A DNA stretch of 64,000 nt from Eurosta solidaginis (taxonomy: Eukaryota > Arthropoda > Insecta > Diptera > Tephritidae), in contig NC_090319.1 of NCBI RefSeq assembly GCF_040869045.1, positions 380,943,601-381,007,600 of the forward strand, written 5' to 3'. Below the pieces are notes generated by a model. That model made no database searches. It saw only the letters and a list, made by a program, of their open reading frames with translations, and was not told where the DNA came from. How positions within the stretch are numbered: the first letter of the stretch is position 1; the number at the start of each line of letters is the position of its first letter. Of this stretch, positions 32,127 through 43,240 are shown piece after piece. The position numbers were made by a program, and so were the translations under genes.

Positions 32127-33112
32127 CACCCTTATCGCGAAGTTCACGCGGAAAAGTGTTCGCCTTCACTTTTTTTGTTCGGGTGAACTTTTTCCGCCTA
32201 TCTGCAATTTCGGGGAACAAAAGTTCACTTCGAAACAGCTGATGCTCTATTGTGAACTAGCAGTGAACAAGTAATTTACTTGCAATTGTGTAAATTTGGT
32301 AAACAAGCGTATATTTCCTTAAAATACAACAAAAATAGAAATAAACAATGTATAAAATAATGTTTAGTATTGCACTTAGGTTGGTATTGATTGAGCGCGA
32401 GGAGAATATAAATGTGAAAGCGATTCGGAGGCAATTAAGGGACAGTTCTAACCCTTTGAAGCTAAATGATTCACTGATTTCAGCACTTTTAAATAACAAG
32501 TTATAGTTTTTTCGCCAATATTACATGGTAAACAAGCCGGCATTCTAATATTTGCTAGATATCTTACCAACTCCTTGCCCCCATTGAAGCACAAATTTGG
32601 AGTTCCACCAATTGTAAAGTTGAGTACATGTCTTCGTTTTTACGCATAGGGAAAGGCGTTGGAAAGGACCAAGGAGTGGGTCTTAGCCAATTTTGTTTCA
32701 GCGAGCTGCTCAACATTTTGGAACCGTTGCTTTGTCCACAATGGATAACTTGGCCGACTGATACGTTGTCATAAAAAATATAATTTATATACTTAGAAAT
32801 ACAGGAATTTCACTTTTTTCCACTCAGCTTCCGGTTGTGCATTATTTATTGATTTATTTCTAATAATAAAAGTACATATAATTATAACAGTACCAAATTT
32901 CAAACCAAAAAATTATTTACATTTTTCTTCGTTCGCCTGGAAAATGTAAGTGAACAAATTTGTGCTTCCCCGCTGTTCATTTCACCCGAACAAAGAGTTG
33001 CCGATAAGGTGAAATCTTTTTCGAACACGAAAAATTCTTTCGCCACCCTCTGCGATAGGCTGAACAAAACTTGTGAATATTTTCGGGCGAAAAAAAAAAC
33101 TCGCGATAAGGG
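32127..33112 (+). mobile_element. Decayed PIF/Harbinger-like DNA transposon
   Basis: Ends carry the inverted motif ACCCTTATCGCGA (32128-32140, and its complement near 33101-33113), with AAATAA in both flanks. Two pieces of coding similarity lie inside. The first, at 32360-32506, reads RRQLRDSSNPLKLND, like the N-terminal segment of HARBI1-type transposases. The second, from about 32590 to 32763 across a frame change, reads CLRFYA then GVGKDQGVGLSQ. The catalytic DDE region is missing, so it is an internal-deletion relic. Superfamily is inferred from these motifs. The expected 3-bp TWA duplication is ambiguous because the flanks are AT-rich. Confidence 0.6.
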
Positions 33113-33114
33113 TA

Positions 33115-35399
33115 AATAAGTATAAAAGTGAAATTTAAATTTTTTGTAAAAATAAAAACAAAATAGAATAGGATTTTATAGGAAATATCAAAAATAAAAT
33201 TAAAACTTTTACATTTACAATGAATATCGAAAACAAATTTCAATGCTTGACACTTGTTATAAAATGTTTATTTATTTTTAAAACTTAAAATTAAATTTTT
33301 TTTGGAATATTATGATACGAGTCAAGCTAGAACCTTTATTTTTGATCTATAAAATAAAGTTTACGACAAAAAAAAATTTATTAAAATTTAGTAGAAAGTG
33401 AAAATATAACCGCCAAACCTGTGGCCCCTCATACTAGAAAAAGTAAATCACTCGATATTGATTTGTGTGTATATATGTATATTTATTTCTTTTTTTTCAA
33501 TTATTATCTAATTCATTTTTTAAGGTTAAGAGCAGCAAAACGACATTTGAGTAAACACAGTTTATTGGTTTGTATTTCTGCTTACTTAAACAAGTACATA
33601 ATTGCTTAAAAATGTCCCGTTAGTAAAGTGTTAGCATTTACTCCATTTTCTTACATACGTACTTGTAACAACTACTACATATGTATATGAAAATATTGAT
33701 ATTTTGTGGGCACTTAATGCGTAAGGGTTAGTAATTTACAAATATTTGTTTGTGTATAATAATTAAATTTATATATATTTTTATTACTTTCTGCACGCTC
33801 TCTCTCTGCATTACGCAGCAATGCGGTGCGCATTTGACAATCTGGTTCCATACACAGTTAACGGTTAAGCTTAAGTTTAAACAATTTGACTAGTTGAATT
33901 CCTTTCCACACACATAAATTACATTATTTAGTTTTAATTGATAATTTAAATTTAATATTAAATTTTTTTTTTAATTTTTACGCATTTCCGGTATTTAGTT
34001 GATAGTATTTTGGTTTTTGTTGCAGTTTCAAGAGGATGTTTCTTTTTACAAAAATCGGCGCACATTTTTTTTGAAACAAAACGTTTTTTTTTAATAAAAA
34101 AAAAAAAGATTTTTAAATTCTGAATTTTACTTTATTTTATTTTTTTGATTTTAGTACAATATGCATATTTATTTGCGTACATATGCACATATTTCAGTGT
34201 TGCATGTTAAAAATATTCTTTTCTTTGCGTGTCAATATAATTTTATATATTTTTGTTAGAAAAAGTTGTTAAAAAATAAATTGTTGTGATGAGTAGTTGA
34301 GTATTATTTTGTTGTGTTAAACGTTCACCACAAATACATTTCTCTATTAAATGCTTATTCTTTATATTTATTTTTAACGGATTGTTTTCTTTTTTTTTAT
34401 ATAATACATACAATACAAACTAGTTGCCTTAATATTAGGTTATGTCCAAAAGCATACCCTTTTTTTAAATATTTACAACGCATTTTTGTCTTCTTTATTT
34501 AATGCTTTTTTCTCACTTATATTTAATGCTACGAAAAAATATTGCATTCTGTCAATTTGGAAAATTTATGCGTATTAACATTTTCCTTAAAAAATATATT
34601 TACAAAATTATTGTATAAAAAATTAATTTGATCACCTTCTCATACTAAATTTTATTTACTAAAAATTATATATGTATGTTTTTCAAATTTGGGCCGAATT
34701 CACTAAAGGCTCGCATTACATACATACGTATTTGTTCACATATACATATTAAATTTTGCACAATTTTGAATTTTATGAAAGAAAAAGGCAAAATTTATGA
34801 ACTTTTTATCCAAGTTTTTTGTTTGTGTCAGAATTCCATGATTTTGCTGGTTATTGATAGAATAACATTTGAAGTTGGTTTGTCTCGCCAATCTTTTAAA
34901 TCCTTCAAAACACAATTGGTCGTTTTCGAAAATCTTGTTTGGCTTACTTTCATCGCGGTTGCTACTTAAATATGGTCTACTTTCGCAATATCTTATTTTT
35001 CATATTTTAATTTTTCTGTTTTTTTTTGTGATTTTGTCTCTCTTTTAGTGACTCGTAAATTAAAAAAATGTCCTTCCTATTTGCGACATTCGGCGGAGCA
35101 ACATAAACAAATTTGTAAATATCAGTTTTTTATGCCCAGTTTTGTGATGTCTTCAAAATGTTTCGGGTTTGTTCGGGATTCGGTTGTGGTTTTTAAAATT
35201 GATTGATTGCTTAGTTAACGTTTGGTATCTAGAATATTCCATATTCGATATGTTTCCATTATACTTTGCTTTCGGGTCCTTCAGCGACATGTTTGAATGC
35301 CAAGCGTATTTTAGATAAATAATGTGAACAAATATGTCCGTAACTTTTGTTGTACCATTCAGGTGTGCGACCCCTGTGAACGAAAAATAACCGTTATTA
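33115..35399. other. AT-rich unassigned DNA
   Basis: The first 300 bp continue the cryptic repeat seen at 30840-32030. The rest is T-rich with no recognisable coding, RNA or repeat features. A phrase AAATAACCGTTATTAT near 35385 resembles the palindromic motif repeated at 51755-51960. Confidence 0.45.
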
Positions 35400-35411
35400 T
35401 AAGTAATTTTT
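35400..35411 (+). repeat. 12-bp target-site duplication of the LOA-type LINE (left)
   Basis: TAAGTAATTTTT, repeated exactly at 41236-41247. The first three bases of the right copy could instead belong to the (TAACC)n tail, so the certain duplication is 9-12 bp. Confidence 0.82.
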
Positions 35412-36043
35412 TAATTTTGGGGGTTAAGATACTTGGCTTGGATATCATACGTGGTTCCAGGCTCTGGATCAGGGACTGGTATCAGTCTTAGACCGGCCAT
35501 AGTGACGAATTGTCACACGTGATTGGTTGTCACGTCCTGCACGAGGTGCCCCTGCTTCTACTGATAATGGCGGATCTAGAGAGGACAACTCGATAAAACC
35601 CGCACCCCTGAGTCATTGTGCCGAGCTCAGGGGGGGGAGGACCCTGTTAAGGGTCAAGATCGGTACTCAACGGTGACGAACCGGATTGTTAGGGACTTGA
35701 TTTTGACTATGGATAGGAATTGATGACTTTGGGCTGGTAGGTGCAGTATTCTGCCACCTTAGTAGGTCGGGGTGAAACCCTATCGAAATGGCTGGTAGGC
35801 TAATGCTGCACCTGCCCACGTCCCGTTAAAACCGTGGCGGGCCTCAAGGTACGTTCCGGCTCCGTCGCCGTTAAGTTGGTGGTGTAGGTGTGGTTGAAGA
35901 TTTTCCCGCTTTGCGTCCGGTCTGGCTCTGAACGCATTACTCATAAGGTAATGCGTCAACCCTCGCGTGGCCTCCCTGCGCAGCATAGATAACCACGGGA
36001 CCGTTGAAGGGCGACTACACAATCGGCTCCGGATAGCGGCCTT

Positions 36044-37553
36044 GTGGGGGGACTTCTTAGAATGGACACGAAGACGAATAAAAAGGAGGGTAGGAGTGAC
36101 GGCGAAAGTCGTCATGGTGCGAGGGACGCGACAGGTGCGGAGAGTGCTCCGAAGCAGGTCGCCGCCAGCCGGGAAAGCTCCCGGCGGGTCAAAAGGGCTG
36201 ATCAGACGGATCAGCGCAGGGGTTTGGTTTCAAACCCCGTAGGTACGGGTAGTTCGGGTAGTGGAGGGGTGTCGAAACCGACACCCAATGCAGGCCCATA
36301 TGGGGCTGTGACAGGGAAAGGCAGAGGTCCGGCGAATGCGACGGACCAGCCCAGTACTAGTAAGGAAGCCCTGTCGCGAGGAGCTTTCCCAACGGGAGCC
36401 CTGGGGTCGAAGCCTGCCGGGAAAGGTAGGCGATCGACGCCGCGTAGGAAAGCTCTGGGTGATCGGCGCCTAGCTGAGAAGATCTTGGAGCGCTACGGCG
36501 GAAGGGATGCAGCTCAGATGTCTGAGAAGCATTCCCGGACGCTGGAGTGGGCCAGGAGCGTCGTAGCTTGCGACGACCACACACCGGTGTCGAACGATGC
36601 GGGTGAGCAGCAGGGTTTGCGGGCTATGAAGCGGCAAAGGTCGGATGAGCGGAATGCCTCAACGACAAAAAGGGCCTGAGGAGGTGGGGACGCAATTTCG
36701 TTTAGCGAAATCGCTAAACGTGCAGGCTCCATCACCCTCGGGGTCCTGGATAGGAGTAGGGAGGATGGTGCCATCTCCCGAGAGGAGTGGCCGTGGGTCG
36801 CCAGCGCCATGTCAGCGGCCTATATGACCGCTGTTATGGAGAGCCCAGGTACGCGGCCATGCTTCGAATACTCGGAGTGGTATCATGGTTTTAGACTGAT
36901 TACTTGTGCTGACGAGCGGTCGGCCTGTATCTTTAAGAAAATAATTTCTTTGGTAGGGGAGGTCTGGAGGGGGGCCAGACTCGAGGCCGTGGAACGGAGG
37001 GATCTTAATGCGTTACTGCAACCCGAACCTTCCGACGCATAACTGGAGGGTCCTCAGAGTAGAGGAGGCTGTTGGACTACGTCGGCAAGTGCTGATTCTG
37101 CTAAACGCAGAGTCCACCGGTCCTCTCTCTGACACGAGGGGGGTTATCTCCTATGGCCTCGAGCGTGTGGTTCTCAAAATCTACCACGCCGATTCCAGGG
37201 GAGATGGTTCCTCTCCCACAGAGACTATTCGGGAGGTGGAGGCGTCCGCAGGGGAGCCAGTACCCATGGTTGTGGATGTTGACTCCGCTAATTTGGACAG
37301 CGAAAGCACTGTTGACGTCCCGTCAATAGCGGGATCTGTCATCAGTGCTAGTCGTCTGGCTGATAGGGCCGAGGAGGAGCTCCTGGCCTCCGAGGGCGAA
37401 TCATCGATGGCGGGATCCGTCATCAGTGTAAGTCGTCTGTTGGGGGAGGAGGAGGATCTCCTAGTCTCCGAGGGCGAAGCCGCCAAGGATGGGGTGCAGA
37501 AGAAGAAGAGTGGTGTTGATGGAAATCCGTCAAATCAATCTTCAGCATTCTAA
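36044..37553 (+). pseudogene. ORF1 of the LOA-type LINE, with two breaks
   Basis: The first part (36044-36676) is basic and low-complexity, rich in Gly, Ser, Arg and Lys, consistent with RNA binding. An in-frame TGA at 36677-36679 interrupts it. The same frame then continues to 37042 with SFSEIAKRAGSITLGVLD and the conserved SEWYHGFRLITCADE. Near 37020-37030 the frame changes and similarity resumes as NLPTHNWRVLRVEEA. After VLKIYHAD comes an acidic Ser-rich tail with two copies of a GSVIS(A/V)SRL repeat, ending at 37551-37553. The end overlaps the ORF2 start by about 35 bases, typical of such elements. No CCHC knuckle is seen. Either these are inactivating changes or the TGA is read through; the frame change argues for decay. 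Confidence 0.8.
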
Positions 37554-40500
37554 GGCGGCTTCCGCAAACTTGTTGCTCTGTCTTGAGAAAGGCGGAGTGG
37601 ATATTGTCCTTGTCCAGGAGCCGTGGCTGAGTAGTAACGGCGGAAAAATTTCTGGATTAAGGACGGGAAAATTCAACACCTTGGTGCATGGGGAGGCAGG
37701 TAGGCCTAGATCCTGTGTGCTTATTAAAAAGGAATTTAAAGCTTTTATTCTCTCTAATTTCAGCAATGCTGACGTAACCACGGTCTGCCTCGAGCGAGGC
37801 AGTAACGAATTGTGGGTGGTCTCAGCGTATATGCGCCATGGGGACGTAACGGGACCACCGCCTGTGATACTGGGCGAAATCACCGCTGAAGCAAGGCGGA
37901 GAGGTGTTGGCGTAATCATAGGTGCCGATGCTAATGCACACCATAGCATATGGGGGAGCTCGGATACGAACACCAGAGGTGAGTCTTTATTTACTTTTAT
38001 TGTAGATGAGGGACTTTGTATATGTAATAGGGGGAATGACCCGACTTTTATTACTGCGGTAAGGGAGGAGGTCCTGGACCTCACCCTGGTTAGCAGAGAA
38101 CTGGAAGATCGGATATCTGGATGGAGGGTTCTCAACGAGCACTCGTTCTCTGATCACCGATATATTCAGTTCTCGGTGAATGAAGAACGTCCTGGTAAAA
38201 TATCTTTTAGGAACCCTAAAAGTAGCAACTGGGACTTGTATTGTAGGAAGTTGGGAGAGCTATTGCCTGAGGCGCCTATCGTTGGCTCGGACCTGTCCGA
38301 ATCTGAAATAGACGGTCTGGTGGAAAACTTTACCTTGGCAAGCAATAGCGCCTTTCAACAGTCCTGCCCACTGAAAACTTACAGGGGGAAGGGCAAGCCG
38401 CCCTGGTGGTCTGATTCCCTTGACGACCTAAGAGCGTCCAGTAGGCGGCTCTTTAATAGAGCCAGGAGGAGTAAACTACCCTCGGACTGGGAGCTCTATA
38501 AGGTGAGTCTGGGGATTTATAAATATGAAATAAGGTTAGCCAAGCGAGATTCATGGCGAAGCTTCTGCGAAAACGTAGAGGGCTGCAATGAATCCGCGAG
38601 GCTTAGAAAAATACTCTCTAGGAATCCCGCCCCTCGGGGGTATCTGAGAGATGATGGTGGGGACTGGTCGATGAGTAGCGAGGAGTCCCTGAGACTTTTA
38701 CTGGACAATCATTTTCCCGATGTCCCAGTTGCGCAGGGATCTTCGCTTGCGTGGTCGGCGGTTGCTGGCCATGCAGAAATGCCTGCCATCCCACTACGGG
38801 AAAGTCAAATATCCTGGGCTATAAATTCGTTCAAGCCCTATAAGTCACCCGGTCCGGATGGCATCATTCCTGCGCAACTTCAAGGGTCTTTAGGGATTTC
38901 CTGCCGCTGGTTGGCCATCATCTACACTAACTGCCTCAGATTTAACTATATCCCTAAGTCGTGGCACACGGTTAGGGTCATCTTCATTCCGAAGGCCGGC
39001 AGGGGCTCTCATGTGTCACCTAAGGATTTCAGGCCAATCAGTCTCTCGTCGTTTCTTCTTAAGACGTTTGAGCGGCTGATTGACCTGTACCTACGAGAAA
39101 GGATACCTGGGGGGTTACTGTCGGCTTCACAGCATGCGTACTGCAAAGGCAGATCGACGGAAACGGCTCTCCATTCGATTGTAAAGCAAATAGAGGGGTC
39201 TCTAGAACATAAAGAGTATGCTCTGGGTGCCTTTCTAGACATCGATGGGGCTTTTAACAATGTTCTACCGGGGAAAATCGAAAGAGCTCTGGTGGGTTTA
39301 GGAGTCGAAGCGGCTCTGGTTGAATTTATTAGCAAACTTCTATGCGGCAGAATTGTCGCAGCGGAGTGGGGAGGAGCCATAATAAGGAGGAAGGTGTGCA
39401 GGGGCACGCCACAGGGAGGTGTCCTATCTCCTCTGCTCTGGGTTGTGGTAGTCAACGAGCTTCTTGTGGAGCTGGAAGCCAATGGCTGTCGGGTGGTTGC
39501 CTATGCAGATGACCTCGCTATCCTAGTCAGGGGCAAATTTCTGGGCACCCTGAGCGATGTTCTGCAGGGATACCTGGATACTGTGGCTAGGTGGGCTGAA
39601 TCATGTGGAGTGGCGGTCAACCCGGGAAAAACAGAATTGGTTCTTTTTACAAGGAGATATAAGATACCCGACTTCAGAACTCCTTCGATTGGAGGGGTAC
39701 CGTTGGTACTTACTGACAGGGTTAAATATTTGGGAATTGTTCTGGACAAGAAGCTGTCCTGGAGGCCCAATGTGGAAGATAGGGCCAGGAAGGCCGCGGT
39801 TGCCTTGTACTGCTGCAGGGGGGCTATCGGAAAGAGATGGGGGCTCTCGCCAAGAGTAGTACACTGGCTTTATGAGATGGTGGTCAAACCGATTCTGCTA
39901 TATGGGGTGCTGGTCTGGTGGAAAGCACTGGACACGGCGAGCACCTCCAAAATGCTAGTGTCAGTGCAACGGACGGCGCTTATCGGTATCAGTGGCTCTA
40001 TGAGAACAACACCTACCTTGGCACTGAATGTCATGCTGAATATACATCCAGTAGATATAGCGGGAAAGGCAGCCGCGGCCCGGTCGTCGGTCAGGCTTCG
40101 TGATATGGGTTATATGCTTTCTGATTTCGGACACTCTAGCCTTCTTACTAGTTTCGACTTTATCCCGGACAGGACGGACTATTGCATGCCGGTGGCCGCT
40201 CCCTATACAACCTTCACCCCAGTCATTCCCCCGAGGGAAGAGTGGAGAAGAGGAATTATCTGGGGCATGGGACCGGTTAACTTGTTCACGGATGGGTCGA
40301 AGTTGGACGGAAAGGTTGGCGGGGGGGTCTTTTGTCAAGAGCTAAATGTAAGCCGCAAGTTTAAGTTGGCTGATCACTGCAGTGTATTCCAAGCGGAAGT
40401 TGCTGCGATTAAGGATGCGGTGGATGAAATGCTATCCAGCGCTACTACGGTTAGGGAATTTAACATCTACTCTGATAGCCAAGCGGCTATAAAGGCCTTG

Positions 40501-41121
40501 AGCTCAACTACAGTGCGATCGAGGGTGGTCTGGGAGTGCCTGACCACACTTGCGATTGCATCGAATTATTTTACAATTAAGATTATATGGGTCCCGGGCC
40601 ATAGTGATATTCCGGGTAACTGTCAAGCGGATCTCTTAGCCCGAATCGGTACAACTGAACCGGATGAAGATGGCTGTAGGGATTTCGGGATTCCGCTAGC
40701 CACCTGTGGATTGCTCTTCCATAGCTGGGCCTCGAGTCAGCTCAGCAAACGTTGGGCGGACACTACGTCTTGTAGGATATCAAGATCTTTCTGGCCGAAA
40801 GTGGATGGCAGGAGGTCTGCTGAAATAATTGGGTTCACTAAGGCTCACCTATCAATGGTCATTGGGGTTTTGACAGGGCACTGTCCCATGGGTATCCATG
40901 CGGTACGTCTCAATATATTGGAAACTCCATCCTGCTGCAGCTGTATGGAGGATGATGAGGTGGAATCACCAAATCACTTTATGCTTGACTGCCCAGCTTT
41001 TGCCAGAACTAGGCGAAAGTATTTCGGTCGTGACTCACTTGGATCTCCCGAGGAGCTATCCAAGGTTGAGATCGGGATCATTCGGAACTTTATCGTTGCT
41101 ACCCAACGATTCTCTAAGTAG
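37519..41121 (+). CDS. ORF2 polyprotein: endonuclease, reverse transcriptase, RNase H
   Basis: 1,200 codons from ATG 37519. I prefer this over the upstream in-frame start at 37489 because the conserved endonuclease begins MEIRQINLQHSK. Endonuclease: VQEPWL (residue 33 on), DANAHHSIWGS near 149-159, and SDH at 211-213. Reverse transcriptase: FIPKAGRGS, FRPISLSSFLLKTFE, FLDIDGAFNNV (572 on), GTPQGGVLSPLLW and the catalytic YADD at 662-665. RNase H: TDGSK (924 on), FQAEV, SDSQAA and a late GNCQADLLA. The C-terminus has a Cys/His cluster, CSCMEDDEVESPNHFMLDC. No stop interrupts these domains and all catalytic motifs are intact, so the protein could be active. It would nick DNA and copy the element's RNA at the target. 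Confidence 0.92.
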   Translation: MEIRQINLQHSKAASANLLLCLEKGGVDIVLVQEPWLSSNGGKISGLRTGKFNTLVHGEAGRPRSCVLIKKEFKAFILSNFSNADVTTVCLERGSNELWVVSAYMRHGDVTGPPPVILGEITAEARRRGVGVIIGADANAHHSIWGSSDTNTRGESLFTFIVDEGLCICNRGNDPTFITAVREEVLDLTLVSRELEDRISGWRVLNEHSFSDHRYIQFSVNEERPGKISFRNPKSSNWDLYCRKLGELLPEAPIVGSDLSESEIDGLVENFTLASNSAFQQSCPLKTYRGKGKPPWWSDSLDDLRASSRRLFNRARRSKLPSDWELYKVSLGIYKYEIRLAKRDSWRSFCENVEGCNESARLRKILSRNPAPRGYLRDDGGDWSMSSEESLRLLLDNHFPDVPVAQGSSLAWSAVAGHAEMPAIPLRESQISWAINSFKPYKSPGPDGIIPAQLQGSLGISCRWLAIIYTNCLRFNYIPKSWHTVRVIFIPKAGRGSHVSPKDFRPISLSSFLLKTFERLIDLYLRERIPGGLLSASQHAYCKGRSTETALHSIVKQIEGSLEHKEYALGAFLDIDGAFNNVLPGKIERALVGLGVEAALVEFISKLLCGRIVAAEWGGAIIRRKVCRGTPQGGVLSPLLWVVVVNELLVELEANGCRVVAYADDLAILVRGKFLGTLSDVLQGYLDTVARWAESCGVAVNPGKTELVLFTRRYKIPDFRTPSIGGVPLVLTDRVKYLGIVLDKKLSWRPNVEDRARKAAVALYCCRGAIGKRWGLSPRVVHWLYEMVVKPILLYGVLVWWKALDTASTSKMLVSVQRTALIGISGSMRTTPTLALNVMLNIHPVDIAGKAAAARSSVRLRDMGYMLSDFGHSSLLTSFDFIPDRTDYCMPVAAPYTTFTPVIPPREEWRRGIIWGMGPVNLFTDGSKLDGKVGGGVFCQELNVSRKFKLADHCSVFQAEVAAIKDAVDEMLSSATTVREFNIYSDSQAAIKALSSTTVRSRVVWECLTTLAIASNYFTIKIIWVPGHSDIPGNCQADLLARIGTTEPDEDGCRDFGIPLATCGLLFHSWASSQLSKRWADTTSCRISRSFWPKVDGRRSAEIIGFTKAHLSMVIGVLTGHCPMGIHAVRLNILETPSCCSCMEDDEVESPNHFMLDCPAFARTRRKYFGRDSLGSPEELSKVEIGIIRNFIVATQRFSK

Positions 41122-41220
41122 TTATATCTACGTCACCGTTAGTTTAGTTTATTATATGTGGTATCACAACGGACCGTCATGTTGTCCAAGTGAGCTTCCT
41201 CTATCAGGGAAGCTACCACC

Positions 41221-41235
41221 CAACCTAACCTAACC
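41221..41235 (+). repeat. (TAACC)n 3' tail of the LOA-type LINE
   Basis: CAACCTAACCTAACC replaces a poly-A tail. Related tails are seen in complement at 54058-54070 and 63661-63677. Confidence 0.8.
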
Positions 41236-41247
41236 TAAGTAATTTTT
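41236..41247 (+). repeat. 12-bp target-site duplication of the LOA-type LINE (right)
   Basis: TAAGTAATTTTT, identical to 35400-35411. Confidence 0.82.
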
Positions 41248-41433
41248 AAAAATATTAGGCAAATAAACAGTTAAATAATTTTTTTGAGGTAAATTTTATA
41301 TATTTAATGCTATTTTATGATATATTATGCTAAGTTATATGACACTGTGTTATTATTTCAAGTTGTTTGGAAGGGACGCAACAAATAAAATTTGTTCAAG
41401 CTGTGTAGTACTATTTTGTTATATAATATATTT

Positions 41434-42436
41434 TTATACTCAGCGTGCATTGCACACAGAGTATATTAACTTTGATTGGATAACGGTTGGCTGTACAGGT
41501 ATAAAGGAATCGTGGTAGATATAGACTTCCATATATCAAAATCATCAGTATCGAAAAAAAAATTGATTGAGCCATGTCCGTCCGTCCGTCCGTCCGTCCG
41601 TTAACACGATAACTTGAATAAATATTGAGGTACCTTCACCAAATTTGGAACACGAGCTTATCCGGACCCAGAATATATTGGTATTGAAAATGAGCAAAAT
41701 CGGATGATAACCACGCCCACTTTTTATATATATATAACATTTTGGAAAACACAAAAAACCTGTTATTTAGTAAATAATACACCTAGAATGTTGAAATTTG
41801 ACGTGTGGACTGAGATTGAGACTCGTGACAAAAATTAGAAATTTTTTTTTAAATGGGCGTGGCACCGCCCACTTGTGATAAAATCAATTTTACAAATATT
41901 ATTCATCATAAATTAAAAAGCGTTAAACCTATCGTAACAAAATTCGGCAGAGAGGTTGCCTTTATTATAAGGAATGCTTTGAAGAAAAATTAACGAAATC
42001 GGTTAAGGACCACACCCACTTTTATATAAAAGATTTTTAAAAGGGTAGAGCTTTATACCAATGGTATTTCATTTACCAAGTGGATTTATAACAGTAACTA
42101 GGAATAACTTCAAATTTTAAAAAATGGGCGTGGCACCGCCCCTTTTATGACTAAGCAATTTTCTATGTTTCGGGAGCCGTAACTCGAAGAAAAATTTACG
42201 GATCGTAATAAAATTGGGTACACAAATTTTCCTTATAGCAGGAAATATTTCTAGAAAAATTGGAGGGGATCGGTTAAAGACCACGGCAACTTAGATATAA
42301 AACAAATTTAAAAGGGTCGTAGGCTAGAATAATAAGCTATAACTTAGCAAAAAATAGTTTTGAATCAATGATATTTCACTTATCAAGTTTTATTGTAAGA
42401 AGAAATGGGGAGACATTTTTTTAAACGGGCGGTGCT
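41434..42436 (-). repeat. Mini-me-like element C, short subfamily, truncated
   Basis: Closely follows element A (1420-2825) from the ATACTCAGCGTGCATTGCAC end through the (GTCC)n run at 41578-41599 to AAACGGGCGGTGC near 42424. It then stops: the last roughly 80 bp, including the terminal hairpin motif present in A, are missing. Similarity ends exactly where a TGTTATG-rich tract begins. Confidence 0.78.
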
Positions 42437-42780
42437 GTTATGTTGAATTATGTAATGTGCTTACATGTTTCGTTACGTTATGTTATGTTTTTCATTTTTA
42501 CCCCTTCAGAAACATTTTCGTTTCTTTTATAATGTTGTGCTGTGCTATCTTATGTTAAGTAATGTTATACCTAATATGCTACTTTTCGTTTTGCCATTCT
42601 ATACTAGGGCTTCCTACGAAAGCATATCAAGTTATTGCATTGTATGTTTTGTTGCATTAAGAGTGGTCCTCAATTCATGCTATTTGCTTTCTTATGCTAT
42701 GTTGTGTTATGTTATGTCATGCGATGCCTTTTTATTAAATTGCGTTAGCTTATGTTAACTCGTGTTTATTTTTTTTGTTA
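42437..42780 (+). repeat. Degenerate TTATG/TGTTA-rich tract
   Basis: Phrases TTATGTTATGTT, GCTATGTTGTGTTATG and variants recur through about 340 bp with much divergence. This looks like an old pentanucleotide-type expansion at the broken end of element C. A 97-codon frame at 42465-42758 is a by-product of the repeat. Confidence 0.6.
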
Positions 42781-43240
42781 TGATACATCATTTTGCGTGT
42801 TTCTATTATTCGAAATGATTCAGAAATATTTCCGGCATGGCCTTTACTTTAAAACGGATATCGCAATTTATTTCAAATTGATCTCTAAAATAGGTCTGCG
42901 CTAAATCCGAAAACAATCCCTAAATACTCAGGTTCAGTCTAAAATTTATATCTTCACTAAAGTACCCGGCAGACTTTGTTCTGTTCCGAAATTGGCTTGT
43001 CCATATTTTAAATTGGGCCATGCTTCTCCTCTTCACCTTATATTCCGTTCATTTCTACCTTATCTTCCATTTATCTTTTTATTATTTTTCATCCCTTATT
43101 ACGTTTATCTCCATCCAACTTTCGAATGCATTTCTACTCCCAAACCCAAGCCCAATCCCACTTTCACTCGCACTCGCACTCCCATTACCATTCACACTTC
43201 CACTTCCACTAATTTTAATTTTTTGTTTATTTGTTTTTTG
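42781..43240. other. Unassigned DNA with a pyrimidine-rich stretch
   Basis: Near 43140-43210 a CCCAA/CCACTT-rich low-complexity stretch is visible (phrases such as CACTCGCACTCGCACTCCC). No gene is recognised. Confidence 0.45.

Larger units (their letters stand above)
35412..41235 (+). mobile_element. Full-length LOA-type non-LTR retrotransposon
   Basis: A 5.8-kb insertion with a GC-rich 5' leader (35412-36043), ORF1, ORF2 and a short 3' UTR ending CCCAACCTAACCTAACC. It is bounded by a 9-12-bp target duplication. ORF2 encodes endonuclease, reverse transcriptase and RNase H. The RNase H domain together with the FLDIDGAF palm motif fits the LOA clade (I superfamily) better than Jockey or R1, though clade assignment needs a tree. 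Its GC content is clearly higher than that of the flanking DNA. ORF2 is open over 3.6 kb, whereas ORF1 carries two breaks. The state of ORF2 and of the duplication indicates a recent insertion. Confidence 0.88.

Noticed and set aside
32257..32499. 80-codon minus-strand frame
   Set aside because: Antisense to the Harbinger-like transposase N-terminal piece at 32360-32506 and hydrophobic only by composition.
38030..39860. Minus-strand frames across the LOA-type ORF2
   Set aside because: They are antisense shadows of an intact coding frame with catalytic motifs.
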